Assembly: GCA_013339895.1 (NCBI GenBank)
Contig: JABACO010000006.1
Span: forward strand, 305,168 to 369,167
Origin: Ephydatia muelleri
Taxonomy: Eukaryota > Porifera > Demospongiae > Spongillida > Spongillidae
Reading direction: 5' to 3'
Length of the DNA stretch: 64,000 nt
A program made the translations under genes and the position numbers. This document shows, piece after piece, positions 25,226 to 36,848 of this stretch (the first letter of the stretch is position 1; every line of letters begins with the position of its first letter). The notes under the pieces were generated by a model, which did no database searches, was not told where the DNA came from, and saw only the letters and a program-made list of their open reading frames with translations.

Positions 25226-25895
25226 AACATGAGGTTGCCCCTTCATCGCTACGTGGGGGTTGTGCCGTATTATGAAAACAAAAAAAAAAAACGTGTATGA
25301 GTCTGTGCAAGAAAAGGAGTTTATAGTTGTTATTGCTATCAAGCAAGAATCGTAGCTTTAGAATTTACCGAAAGGCATGAAACTGACTGGTATACGTCCC
25401 ATGAAAACCGCAATTCGCAGTCCAAATCCGCGCTGGCTAAAAAGTGCTGTAAATAACTGAAGAGTCAAAATGAGCTGCTTTCAGGATGCATGTGAAATGA
25501 ACTCGATACTAATCCAGAAACAGGAATACAAATTTAGGCTTTACACAACTTATATCAACTGTAAATAAACTTACATAACTTTCGTATGATGTGGGGTCGT
25601 CTATTGTAAACAGCTGCATTACAAACACTGTTATGTAGGATAGACAGCGTAACCACGTGATTTAACCCCCCGAGTGCCCGGCAAATCACGTAGATCGCTT
25701 CAACGATAGCCGCAATCTAGTTTCGTACCCAGACCAACCAACGTAGCGGTGATGTAATCCATCCGCTGCTGTCGATCAATCACTGAACTCATGCAACTGA
25801 ATGCTAAAGGAGGGATTCTGTGTTGCTCACAATATAAAGCTACTGTCCTTTTTAGACACGTGTATACACTGTGTATGTGTATGTATGTATATGAG

Positions 25896-25904
<9 letters not shown>

Positions 25905-25948
<44 letters not shown>

Positions 25949-26006
25949 ATAGATTAAAGACCTTACGGAACGTAAGTAAGGTCTTTCATCTATGGTGTGT
26001 GTGTGT

Positions 26007-26070
<64 letters not shown>

Positions 26071-26072
26071 TG
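25905..26072. repeat. (TG)n microsatellite with embedded hairpin (right arm)
   Basis: Mirror of 4,400-4,568. TG tracts flank the inverted repeat 'GATTAAAGACCTTA...TAAGGTCTTTCATC' at about 25,951-25,993. The tract lengths differ slightly from the left arm. Confidence 0.85.
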
Positions 26073-28239
26073 AAACTGAATCAGTCAAGCTTTTCAGTGA
26101 GTATCATACATATGGCATATATTCTTTTTGATAGTAACCTTGAGTGGGGGTAACTTCAGAGGGTTCCTGATCCAAGCAAGAAGCTCTGTCAGTGGTACTC
26201 CACTAGGGACGTTCTCAGTGGGTAAAGATGGATCACAGCAGCTCAGCCAGTGCTCCCCTTCAGAGGTAAGAACCAATATATATACACTCCATTCGAATTA
26301 TAATAGTTATGATTAATATCAATATTATTATTATATAATATGATTAATTAAGTATACAGCACATTAATAACTGTATAAAGTGAGGTAGTCTAGCTTTGTT
26401 TTAAGATTAAATGATAAGCTTCGGGTTAAGAACTTTTGTGCACATATAGAGTGCAGTCTCACATGCCAACAACAGTGTGAAGAACAATGTTTCCTTGACA
26501 TGGACTGCTCCAGCTGCACGGAGTGGGCCTATTGTCTTCCTGTGAGTGTGATATGTGTGTGGTGAAAATGGTGATATGTGTGTGGTGAGAATGGTGCGTG
26601 GCATGAGAAAGCTTTAATGGTGAGAAAGGTATGCTGACATATATATATATTATAATGTGCATTAGGATCCTAACCCTGCAGTACAGGATTCCTCTCATTA
26701 ATATCACCAAGTGAATGTTCTCACCCATGCAGCTATGCAGTGGTGGTTCAGAACTCTGAGGGGGTCAGTACTTTCTATGCCACCCTAAACACCACTGTCA
26801 TACCAGAAGGTAAAGAGTTGACTGCCAAGGTATGCCATAACTGGCTGTCTCCCTCCTAGGATGTGCTAATCCTCTGTACTTAAATGGAAGTACCTGTGTA
26901 ACCTCCTGCCCTCCTTACTACTATGGAAACTACACATCTAGATTGTGCCTTCCATGTGAGTGTTTACATAAGCACAGTCAAAGTGATGTTGTTAACTCTG
27001 AGTTCTCCACATTCCACATCACACAGTACCCAATGGTTATGTAAGCATCTTCAATGCCACCTTCTATGAGCTAACATTTCTGAATTCTACTCCAGTTGGG
27101 ACCATAATATTTGGTTTTACTCTTTATATTAATCCATTAATGGTGGCATCAGGATCAAGTGTAATAGTTAGTATCACTGGCAATATTGGTCCTTCAACTT
27201 TTGCATCTGACTACTTTGTGTTTCTCTCTACTCATAACTTGGCCCAACTAAATGGTATTCATAATGCCAGTGACTACATTATAACTGGTCAGGTTTATTA
27301 TAAGGCTCAAACAAACATATCAAAATTCACTTTCAATCTCCAAAGCCTTCTACCTCCATCAATGTTGGTGTTACAATCATTGGTGAGTGATCCTGATTTC
27401 ATGTTCAGAATAGTGAATGACAATGTTCCATCTACCCAGATATATGCCAAGCTAATCCTTGCTACAATGGAGGAACATGTGTGTACATTGGCAACTCCAC
27501 TACAACATGTACATGTGCACCAGGCTTCAATGGAACAAGCTGCTCCAATGACATCAAATACTGTACTCAAACCACCTGTCTAAATGGAGGCACCTGTTAT
27601 GATGGATATGGTACCTACACCAATTGTACATGCGCACCAGGCTTCAATGGAACAAGCTGCTCCAATGACATCAAATACTGTACCCCATCCCCCTGTCTAA
27701 ATGGAGGCACCTGTTATGATGGATATGGTACCTACACCAATTGTACATGTGCACCAGGCTTCAATGGAACAAGCTGTTCCAATGACATCAACTACTGTAC
27801 TCCAACCACCTGTCTAAATGGAGGCACCTGTTATGATGGATATGGTACCTACACCAATTGTACATGTGCACCAGGCTTCAATGGAACAAGCTGCTCCAAT
27901 GACATTAACTACTGTACTCCAACCACCTGTCTAAATGGAGGCACCTGTTATGATGGATATGCTACCCACACCAATTGTACATGTGCACCAGGCTTCAATG
28001 GAACAAGCTGCTCCAATGACATTAACTGCTGTACCCCAACTATGTGTCTCAATGGAGGCACCTGTGTGGAAGGTTATGGCACCTCAACCTCATGTGTGTG
28101 TGCACCAGGGATTGGAGGATCAAGTTGTATGATTACAGGTAAGAAAGGGAATAATTATAATCATCAATCATTAGAATGCAAAAGTGGCAAAACCCACCCC
28201 AAAATACTTCTTTGAGGGTAGATAATTATAATTATATTA

Positions 28240-28880
28240 TAAAACACGGAAAATATATAGGTATATGTAACTACCTAATCTAAACAGTCTCATGTCCAGG
28301 GCAAAGCATCTAGACAGTATAGCAGTGGCATTTGGTTTAAGTTGGTTATTAAGATTTAGCCTGCCATAAAGAACAGCTGCCCTTGCCTTTTTTGAACTGG
28401 TTGCTAAGCGAGAGGTCAGATGCGACAATGACTCCATGGCTTCAGCATAAGCTTCAACAACCATGGAGATACAAACCCACCTACACTTTCCATCATTTGC
28501 CTCATGCTTCCTCAGCTCAGTAGCTCTGGCAGCTGCACCAGCTATGACTCCCGCTTCCAAAAAAACATTTAAATTGAGCAGTGAGGTCACAGATAGGTCA
28601 AAGGCCACTGGCTTGCCCACAGACCAGTTGGGTACCAGGATGTCAGCTGGCTATGGTCAAGGATGAGGTTGCTTCCTGCCTCCACCTTAACACTCAAGTC
28701 CAGCAAGCCCCTCAGAGGGTATAACTGAGATCCATGAGGCAGCATGTGGGGAAGAGACTGAAAGCAGGCGAGCTCTATCTGTGGGAGAGGAGTTCTCTAA
28801 GAGCAGATCGAAAAGGTGATTGTCCACTTTTGTGGATAGCATTTTTTGGTGGAAGGGTGATGTCAACACATCCTCTACAC
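28240..28880 (-). pseudogene. Antisense retroelement remnant in copy 2 intron (right arm)
   Basis: Duplicate of 1,590-2,195 and paralogue of 19,640-20,500 and 41,769-42,540. The order of blocks is the same, but the central 200 nt present in copy 1 is deleted. 'GKPVAFDLSVTS' is intact here, whereas copy 1 has a broken version. Confidence 0.6.
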
Positions 28881-29190
28881 AGACTGCATCCCACTACTGC
28901 TTGTTTAAAGTGTTGTAAGACGATGTACTAAAGTCAGAAGAGCTCGGGGATGCAATGTATGCTGCTGGGGTGTGATGGGAAATAGAACGTAAACAAAGGC
29001 CACCTCTACTCAGACTGGGGCCAGGCCTGATCAGATGTGTCAACTGCAGTGCAACGTGTAATTATAATTGTTATTATAATTATGACACATTTTCAGAGCT
29101 ACTGAAAATTTACAAAGTGCTTCACTTGATATAGGACTACACACTCCTTACAAATCGATTTTCGAGTGATTTCTGTTCTTGCTGTGTATA

Positions 29191-31271
29191 TGTTACGGCC
29201 CGGTTTGAATCCGTGACCGGATTTAAATCCGGTCAACCCGATTTAAAGCAGGTCGGGAGTTAAAATCCATGCAGTTGACCGGATTTTCATCATATGTGGC
29301 TGAGATCGTTAATATTGGTGTCAGTGAGTCTGAATTTGACGCAATCCTATCAGAGAAATTCCCTCCTGATGGAAAGAGAGGAAGTAGCCGGCGGCGTGTG
29401 CTATTCAGCCTTTGGTGAGTGTGTAAAAGATCTCTTCAATATCCTGTTTTGTGCAACATAAAGTGTGACAGTTCATCAAGAGAAACAAAATCCAGCTATA
29501 ATGAATTTGACGTGCCTTGATGCAGAGGGCATCCTCGTTGTTCCCACCAAGGAGCAGGTACTGTATACAGTGTACTGTATAGTATCTGACGCACAGCCAC
29601 AGAGTGTTAGAATTTATGTGAATTGAATATGTTCATAATTCTGTCGTCTGGCCATGGTAAGAATGCATACTACACCAACTCAAATCGAAATAAGCAATCT
29701 GAGTAATGTGAGTCATGGTTTTGCTATCATCTGTGTTTGATTTTTATTTTGGTTTTTTTTTTTGCACTGCATAAATTGTGGCTCTTACAATGTAGATCGT
29801 ATCAGCCTACAAGTCCTCACCATGCAGCACTGATGATATCTATACGCTTTGTCACATACTTGCCGGTGTCAGCTGCTTTGCTTAGGCCAGTAAAGATGAC
29901 CTCTTGCAGCTTTTTTTCCTACTGCATGTGTAAATTTAATCAAACAGCATTAATTAAAGTAACGAAAAGCTTATTCAGGCTATTTTTGGAAGCCATTCAC
30001 TCCATGGTGGTGTCTGCAGCTTGCTCTTCATTATCTCTCCCCCTATAATTTCTTTTGAAGTGTTTGGTGAGCACATTCCACTAACCTCTGGCTCTGTGGA
30101 TGACGAGGTCAACCACTAACTAATTGTATTTCTGTGTGCCACATTGCCTGTAAACCTTCAATCCCATGATTTACAATTTCTCATCGAGTGAAGCCAGTAT
30201 GTAAGGTATACCAAATTAGGGGAAAATCTAAATCTGCATGTTTAATACATTTGTAATATTTATAGCTGTTTTGCTTTCAATGACCAAGTGCCTCATGTCG
30301 AAATAAATGTGCACAAGTGACACAATTGCCAATGCAACACAGTGTTTATTGAAGCTACGGTATGGCACACCAGGCTTGCAAAATTCTATACCCTTGTAGA
30401 ATCCACTGGTCCCTTTGAAGTGATTGGAGGCAGGAAAGAATTTATCCAAGTGCTTCACTCCAATAACGACCATTGGGTGACAATATCAACCATCAATTGC
30501 TATCCCGTGCATGGTTAAGGTGTTTGACAGTACATGTATGAACACCGCGATTCCTATCAGTACAAAGCAGCGGACCTGTTCGATTCTCATGTCAACCGAG
30601 CGTCTTATCAGCTTATAGACTTCGTTGCTGTTGATAGGCAATATAATTCAAACGATTGTGGTTTTTTTCGCGTTGGCATTTGCCACTGCTCTTTGCGCTG
30701 GGGAAGACCCCAGTACTTGCATGCACTTCAACACTGAAGGTATATCCATGCAAGCGGGACCATTTACTACAGTGTTTAGAGAATGGAGAGATACAACCCT
30801 TTTCTTCTGATATGCTGAAAGAAGGAGAGCGCGTAGGGACATGAAAAATGACAAGATTGAGGTATTTTGCACTTGCCGGAGGAGTACCGAAGACAAAGAT
30901 ATTTTGGGGTGTGGAGAAATGCTCCACGCGTATGTGCATCAAGGAGTCCAATAGGATTGAAATGGAAAACTGTAGCATAACGTGTCTGTGCGACTCATGC
31001 AGCTATTAGCCTGTACGTATTTGACTGTAAATGTAAAAGTAGTGTTGTTGTTTCACTTTCATTATCAAACACCAAGTGTGTACTAACTCAATGACAATGA
31101 TTTTTATTATCAAAATGGTCAGGCTGTGCACTATCCTTTGAAAATAACGTAGCAAGTCAAAAGCACCGACCCGATTCATATCGGGTCAAGACAAGTGCAA
31201 TGCCAAAAACCGGGTCAACCGGCTTTAAATCGATTAAAATCGGGTCACGGATTCAAATCGGGCCGTAACAT
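29191..31271. mobile_element. DNA transposon with terminal inverted repeats carrying a Ulp1-like gene remnant
   Basis: Terminal inverted repeats start with 'GTTACGGCCCGGTTTGAATC' at about 29,191 and end with its counterpart 'GATTCAAATCGGGCCGTAAC' at about 31,270. They continue inward for some 80 nt of CCGGATTTAAATCCGG-like palindromic sequence. The flanks (TGTGTATAT / ATATATACATAAT) correspond to the uninterrupted 'TGTGTATATACATAAT' found at 20,760 and 42,853 in the other receptor copies. Those copies are thus empty sites, and a short AT-rich target duplication (about ATAT) is implied. The insertion removed or replaced the HRM exon of copy 2. Ulp1-carrying DNA elements of metazoa include Mutator-like and KDZ groups; the superfamily is not resolved because no transposase is visible. 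Confidence 0.75.
30335..31000 (+). pseudogene. Decayed Ulp1 (C48) cysteine protease with PHD-like tail
   Basis: In shifting frames the plus strand shows the C48 catalytic landmarks: His in 'NDHWVTISTINCYP' (about 30,465), Asp in 'MVKVFDS' (about 30,512), and Cys in 'QYNSNDCGFF' (about 30,640) followed by 'ALAFATALCAGEDPS'. After a 'CLENGEIQPF' segment comes a C-terminal zinc-finger-like tail ('VFCTCRRS', 'CGEMLHAYVHQ', 'CLCDSC') resembling the PHD-type ending of transposon-associated Ulp1 proteins. At least two frameshifts and a stop make it non-functional. It lies inside the TIR element 29,191-31,271. Confidence 0.65.
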
Positions 31272-31362
31272 ATATACATAATGTGTATAACCCTGAGGTT
31301 TGTGCTCGTATGTCAAGCAATATTTTACCAAATTAAAGAATCGCCTGTTTTGCAACACACAG

Positions 31363-33792
31363 ATTGCTACTATCCTTTTGCGAAGTATAGATGCATTGCT
31401 AGAAACTGATCCAGATGTGATGTATGAAGCACAAGTAGCTACAAGGTAAGTGAAAGTTTATTGTGCAGCTGATACACTATAGTACGAAACAATAGTTGCA
31501 CATAGGTATAAGATCTAACATCTGAACAGAATGGCCATAGCATTACATGTAGGTATCACTAATGAAAGGTTCAGCCTCAAATAGAGTTCAAAGGTGGCTT
31601 GAGGATTTTGGCAATGAATGTCTTGATCTCAAGCACCTTACCCCATGATATACATGGACCCTTACTATACAAATGCATGCCTGATACATGATGAAGAGCA
31701 TATTAAATGCAACACACATAATACATTCTGTTGTTTATTCCTTTCACAGGATCATCAATATTCTAAACATCTACTCAAACAATGCCATTATTAATGAAAC
31801 CACAGTGTTTGTAGGAAAATAATTCGCCATTCAACTGGAAAATGTCAACATATCAAACAGCTGTTTTACTGGAAAAGGTTTCTATGTCAAACTGGGTTCT
31901 GTTGATATGGCCAGAGAAGGCAACCAAACCATAGCTATTAGTTCAAATGATGCAGGGAACACAACAGCCTCTGCACAAGTTCTGCCGTCATATCCTAATG
32001 TGTGTGGCAATGCTGGGCCATCCATATACAGGCTGTCCTTCTACACATTTCTTCAGGACACACTGTTTAGATCTCCTGAACAGGAACAAAAAGGCTTCAG
32101 ACTTGGGTCTATCATAGTCAGTGTTGGAGGTATTGCCTTAAACCTGGCCAGTCAGCTTCAGTTTTCATTTCAGCTTGTTAAGGTAAATGAATTTAAAAAA
32201 TGTGTGAAACGTTGGGTGAGCTGGTTGTTTATTATAGGAAGCTGCAAATGCATCTAAAATTGAAGCTGTACAGTGGACCAGTGGCCCCTATCAAGATGGC
32301 ATGTGGACAACAGAGGGCTGCAATATAGTGCATGAAGAGAACAACATAATCACAACACAAACTAAATTAGGAGGTGGTAAGGTTGACTCTAGCAGTACGA
32401 ATATACCTTACCAAGGTAACTTTGGACTGCTCTTGGTGAGTGAGTTCATTTTAATCTGGTGAAACTGAATGCATTTGACAGTGATAATGTGTGCACCCAC
32501 ACAGGATCTAAACCCTGGAAGTTTGAGCTGCCCTGCTGCAAACATACTAACATATATCGGGACTGTGGCCTCCCTCCTCTCACTACTGCTGTTCATTATA
32601 ACCTACACATGTTCAAAGTGAGGCCTAACGTGCACAGTTTGCTGCATCATTGTGCGCCAATACCCTTAATAGCACTTTCTCTCCGCGCGTACGTGATATG
32701 CAGGCCTTTGCGTTCTTCTGATCATGGCCAAGTGCTGATCAACATGTCCTGTGCACTGCTGTGCCTGTATGTGGTCTTTGTGATGTCTGCCAATGCAACA
32801 CCTGTTCCTGCATTATGTGGGACCAGTGCAGCCTTGGTCCACTACTTCATGTTGGTGTATTTCATGTGGACTGCAGCTGAAGCTGTGTTTCTGTACATCA
32901 AGCTTCTGAGTATTGGGGACAAAAGGATAAGACGGTTCACTTTAAAGGCAGGACTAGTGTCCTGGCGTAAGTACATGCATATAACTTTGTGTTATGTGTA
33001 ACAATATGCTATATGAATGTACTCCTTCAGTTGTACCCTTTGGAGTTGTGATCATTTCAGCTGGAGCAGGTCACAGATATTATATTAATGGAAACTAGTA
33101 AGCTAACTAAAAAATAATAGAAGGGATGCTTAGGCTGTAACTAGAATTTATACATGCATAATGTAATGGGAACTGACTATTAAGCAAAAAATAACAGAAC
33201 TATGGTAACTATTTATGCTTCTGTTTTCAGCTGTCGTGCAAATGGCTATCCTTTCTACCTTGGATTTATCTTGCCCTTCCTGGCCATCTACTTATTCAAC
33301 TGGATTGTGTTCATTGTCATAATTGTGTCCCTCGTCAGACATGCGAAGAAGAGCTTCAAACAAAGCAGCGTTACAACTGCTGCAGGATTGGCCCTGGTTT
33401 TGGGCCTTGGGTGGGGATTTGGACTTGCAGCAAGCAATAACAAAATAACTTACCTAGCGTGTGCACTTCAAATCGTATTTAGCGTCTTCATAGGTTGCCA
33501 AGGTCTCCTCATTCTTCTCTTCCACGGAGTGCGAAACAAAGATGCCAAGATGGTTTGGCGATCGTGGTTTCATTTTGCAAAATCAGCAGGGCATGGAATT
33601 CGAATTAATAAAACAATGAAGTCGTATGTTGTAATTGCCGAGGACGATGGTAAAATTTCCTCCACTCTATGTGACAGTTTGTTAACAACAGAGCAAAGTG
33701 AGACTACACATGAGCCTGAAAAAAAGCACTTGGGACTCCAATCATTTGTAGTAAGGATAACAGGTGAAGTCTTATGGAGCAGCCACCTTTGA
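31363..33792 (+). pseudogene. Receptor copy 2, C-terminal exons: GAIN and seven TM helices
   Basis: Continuation of copy 2 after the transposon. Exons: 31,363-31,445, 31,750-32,182 (GAIN), 32,238-32,435 (GPS-like, 'MWTTEGCN' intact), 32,505-32,617 (TM1), 32,704-32,966 (TM2-3), 33,031-33,097 (TM4, 'VPFGVVIISAGAG') and 33,231-33,792 (TM5-7). A TAA at 31,820-31,822 interrupts GAIN where the other copies read 'GKSFAIQ'. The TM6 motif 'GLGWGFG' and TM7 'QGLLILLFH' are intact. The cytoplasmic tail is truncated: after 'THEPEKK' the sequence joins directly to the downstream retroelement fragment, so a deletion of several hundred bases relative to copy 1 replaced the original tail and 3' UTR. The 7TM exons were evidently intact until recently. 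Confidence 0.8.
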
Positions 33793-34135
33793 ACACCATT
33801 CAAGGCTGAACCTTTCATTGATGAGAACTAATGCTATATAGGCAATCATTTTGGATGTCAACGAGCACCAAATGACCATGAAGTGGTGGCTGGGCCTAGA
33901 AACTGGACATGACATGCATGCATTAATAAAAAACAAGAAGGTGATGTGTATCCAGGCATAACAAGCTGGAGGATGTATTGCTTCAAACCTGGCATTGTAC
34001 CTGCATCAGTGCCAAGGCAGGAGCTGGCAGTGGACTTGGATTTGAGCTCTAGCACACATGCCCTGCTGACATCCTAGCTTCTAATTGGCTCTGTGGCAAG
34101 CCTGCTGCCTTTGACCTTACTGCGACTTTCCCACT
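33745..34135 (+). pseudogene. Retroelement fragment fused to the copy 2 tail
   Basis: Same family as 24,158-24,475 but longer at its 3' end. It adds a 'GKPAAFDL'-containing piece near 34,080-34,120, encoded around 'GGCAAGCCTGCTGCCTTTGA'. Its first codons are used as the C-terminus of the copy 2 receptor frame ('VRITGEVLWSSHL'). Confidence 0.55.
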
Positions 34136-34610
34136 CTTTGGGGAGAGATACGCATAAAATCAGCAAGCAAACCCGCATAATTATGCGGCTTACCACTGTA
34201 CTTCGCTATGGCTACGAATACAGCACAAGCGTAGAGAATGTTGAAGGACATTGGAAGTAATGATTGAGAAATCTGGAAGAAATGATTTAACGCAGCGTGC
34301 ATTGTTTATAGAGTGCACATGTAATAAATATAAATACATGGGGTAGCGGATCAGTAAGGGTTATCCCCAAGGCTATGAATTTGTAACTCACATCCCTCAG
34401 TCTCACATTCCGCAAAAACCTTAAATGGGGGCTTTTTACGGTGATTCCCTGCGATTTGGAGTGCCATCTACCGGATGTATGTGACGATTACATGAGCTGA
34501 CTAAGCCTACGCCCTTTAAAAACAAAGCTATACTACTTTATGCTACGAAGTGGTGCAACCAACTCCAGTGATACAAGTATAAGGCACTATTCTCTATCAC
34601 TACAGCCTTG
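34136..34610. other. Intergenic stretch without recognisable gene
   Basis: AT-rich sequence after the retroelement fragment. Small ORFs occur on the minus strand but show no domain and no similarity that I recognise. It lies between the copy 2 receptor end and a foldback hairpin. Confidence 0.4.
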
Positions 34611-35004
34611 CCATCAGCTTTACATATGTAAAAAGTATCACCACAAGATGGCTGACTCATTTCCACCAGGAAGGGTTGTGTGGTCAAAACCAGTGGTACA
34701 TTGAAGTAGAGTAAGCACACCTGTGTACTGCTGGTGTATAGCTTCACATGGCTATGCATGTTGTCTATTAATACAGCCATGCTCTCACCTTACATATTAA
34801 AACCATGCTGACCGTTAGCCATCTTTAGCTTGTGGTGGTTTTTAATATGTAAGGTGAGGGCATGGCTGTATAGCATAGCCATGTGAGGCTATACACCAGC
34901 AGTACACAGCTGTGCTTACTTTACTTCAGGGTCCACTGGTTTTGACCACACCCCTTCCTGGAGTGAGATAGTCAGCCATTTTGTGGTGATTTTGCGTATG
35001 TATA
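34610..35004. mobile_element. Foldback (hairpin) element of about 390 bp
   Basis: Two arms of about 170 bp are reverse complements. 'CACCACAAGATGGCTGACTC', 'GGTCAAAACCAGTGG' and 'CACCTTACATATTAAAACCA' on the left pair with 'GGTTTTTAATATGTAAGGTG', 'CCACTGGTTTTGACC' and 'GCCATTTTGTGGTG' on the right. The loop is near 34,800-34,840. It has no coding capacity and is typical of MITE or foldback elements. Confidence 0.8.
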
Positions 35005-36848
35005 TTAAAGACATGAAGGTTGAAAATGACTGATATGCAAATTGCAATTGGGAGGTATACATCAGCACACAAACGCTGGGTGGATCGCTATCTCACTTTT
35101 AAAACTGTCACTTACTGAATTGATATATGAGAACACAATTTTTTCATAACTACTAAGATTATGGCCGGTCGATCTAACCGCTGGAATGTGAGGCTGGTGT
35201 AACTTTGTGCCCAACTTTAGGGGGTTAGTCAGGGATTATACTATGATGCAAGAGATGGGTGGATGTGTTTATCCTGCAAAATGCGCTGGTCTATCTGTCT
35301 ATGAGAGAGAAGCAGTTTTTTTTTTGCCAGGTCCCAGCTTACTCTAGATTTACAATCTGCTCATCTCAGTGCAGAGTGTGCCAGAAGTTTTTGAGTGGCT
35401 CGGACAGAGCCCCAGGCCCTGATGGGGGAGCTTACATATTCGTCTATTCTCAAAGGATGATCCGAATACGCGTCGTCGCACCGCTCGCCAGGCTACAACC
35501 CGGCCCAGAGGCCATGTGTCTAACCTACATATGCATGTAGTTGTTTGTGCAGCTGTTTACAATACACAACCCACTTCAAATCACCGACCTGTCTGTGAAC
35601 ACCAATGGAATGCATTTGCATTTGTTACAATATTTATAAACATGAAGGATGTTGATTCTTTTCTTGCAAGCGATATTTATGCAGCCCAATTAGTAATACA
35701 GTACAGAGCAAGCTCAATAGTTTTCGATATGGGACTACCCTACCGCTGGTTAGTAGCTTGTATACTACTAAGCATATAGCGACGACCGTAAGAGCTTATT
35801 CCCACTGGAGTACCTGCAGCAGCCTGTACGAGGACATATCCCGTGGGCCATAACGGCACGTCTCAGACGCTTCAGTCAAGTCCCTTTGTATTGGACATCT
35901 CTCAGTTCAACAACCAGCTAGGCAACCTCTACTATACTCCTGGATACAGCTACAAAGGTAAGTATAGTATTAGTCAATGCCGACGCGGGGCCGAATTAAT
36001 ATTAACAATGCGCGAATGCATGGTAATTGCATGCTGGTCAATGTCGTGCAAAATGATTTCAAACTGCCGGTGAAGTCGGCAGCCCCATGCACGTATTTTT
36101 ATATATCAGCAATCATTACAGTATATAATAGGGCCTATATATGTGCAGTACTGAATACAATATATGCTGCTTACTATAAGCGTCCTTATTTATGTCCACT
36201 GTGGTGATTATCTTATGCATGCAGACTACGTACTGAGGCGCCAATACTGAATGCTAGCGACAAAAACGGGCGTTAAACCATAATTGCCGCTTCATCGCTA
36301 GCGCTACGTGAAGGTTGTGCCGTATTTAATATAAAATCGAAAAAAAAAAACGTGAGTCCGTGCAAGAATCGGAGTTTATAATTTTTATTGTTATCCATAG
36401 CTTTAGAATTTACATATACGCCATGTGCTTTCCAGACCGCAATCCGCAGTCCAAATCCGCACTGGCTAAAAAGCGCTCAGTGCTGATAACTGGAGAGACA
36501 GTAATGAACTGCTTTCAGGATGCATGCATGCGAAATGAACTCTAGACTAAGAGAATCCAGAAACAGCAATAGGCTTTATACAACTTATACATCAACTGTA
36601 AATAAACTTGCATAACTTTCGTTACTGCATTACAATTTACAAAACGACATGGTATGATGTGGGTTGTCTATTGTAAACAGCTGCATTACAAACAACTATA
36701 TGTAATTTAACCCCCGAGAGCCCGGCAAATCATGCACGATGATAGCAACGCATACATAGCTAGCCACCTAGTTTCGTACCCAGACCCAGTGGCGGCCTGG
36801 CTACTTTATGGCGGGGGGGGGGGGGGGGGGGGGGGGGGGGGTAATCAG
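35005..36848. repeat. First copy of an exact 1,844-bp tandem duplication
   Basis: The unit starts with 'TTAAAGACATGAAGG' and ends in the G-run 36,813-36,841 plus 'TAATCAG'. Every position I compared recurs exactly 1,844 bases downstream, including the small ORFs. The unit contains the decayed Reeler exon 1 of copy 3 and matches to its intron 1. Confidence 0.92.
35729..35957 (+). pseudogene. Reeler exon 1, receptor copy 3 (first tandem unit)
   Basis: Starts with 'MGLPYRWLVACILLSI', then an extra TA relative to copies 2 and 4 gives an in-frame TAG. An extra C follows in 'TTCCCACTGG'. The Reeler segment 'SSPFVLDISQF' and 'LGNLYYTPGYSYKG' remains, followed by the same GTAAGTATAG donor. Neither this nor the 37,573 duplicate can encode a signal peptide joined to the Reeler domain. 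Confidence 0.75.

Larger units (their letters stand above)
24653..28138 (+). pseudogene. Receptor copy 2, N-terminal exons: signal peptide, Reeler, Cys-rich, EGF x6
   Basis: Exon 1 (24,653-24,878) starts at the ATG of 'MGLPYRWLAACILLSIATT', a clear signal peptide. It continues with the first part of a Reeler domain ('STGVPAAACTRIYPEGHNG', 'SSPFVLDISQF') and a GTAAGT donor. Exon 2 (26,135-26,265) has 'GGNFRGFLIQARSSVSG', and exon 3 (26,457-26,541) the 'THSNxxVK..W.AP' end of Reeler. Exons 4 (26,733-26,809) and 5 (26,860-26,955, 'GNYTSRLCLP') follow. Exon 6 (from 27,027) is sandwich-like with 'TITGNIGP'-type sequence, and the EGF exon is 27,440-28,138. Compared with copies 1 and 3, a 19-nt deletion near 27,357 shifts the frame before the EGF exon. 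The 7TM half continues at 31,363 beyond an inserted transposon. Reeler domains are extracellular adhesion or matrix modules; a ligand cannot be deduced. Confidence 0.78.
17740..30456. repeat. Right arm of the 12.7 kb inverted repeat
   Basis: This is the reverse complement of 1-12,727, with receptor copies 1 and 2 on the plus strand. The first 2 kb after the N gap carries several single-base differences from the left arm that break reading frames: an extra T near 18,250, missing bases near 18,480-18,600, and a missing A near 19,359. The left arm is in frame at these places. That pattern fits lower-quality sequence at a contig end. From about 20 kb onward the two arms agree almost base for base, including shared deletions. 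Confidence 0.93.

Noticed and set aside
29300..29560. Possible exons in the 5' part of the Ulp1 transposon ('SEFDAILSEKFPPDGKR', 'LDAEGILVVPTKEQ')
   Set aside because: The pieces are short, I cannot assign them to a family, and no continuous frame links them.
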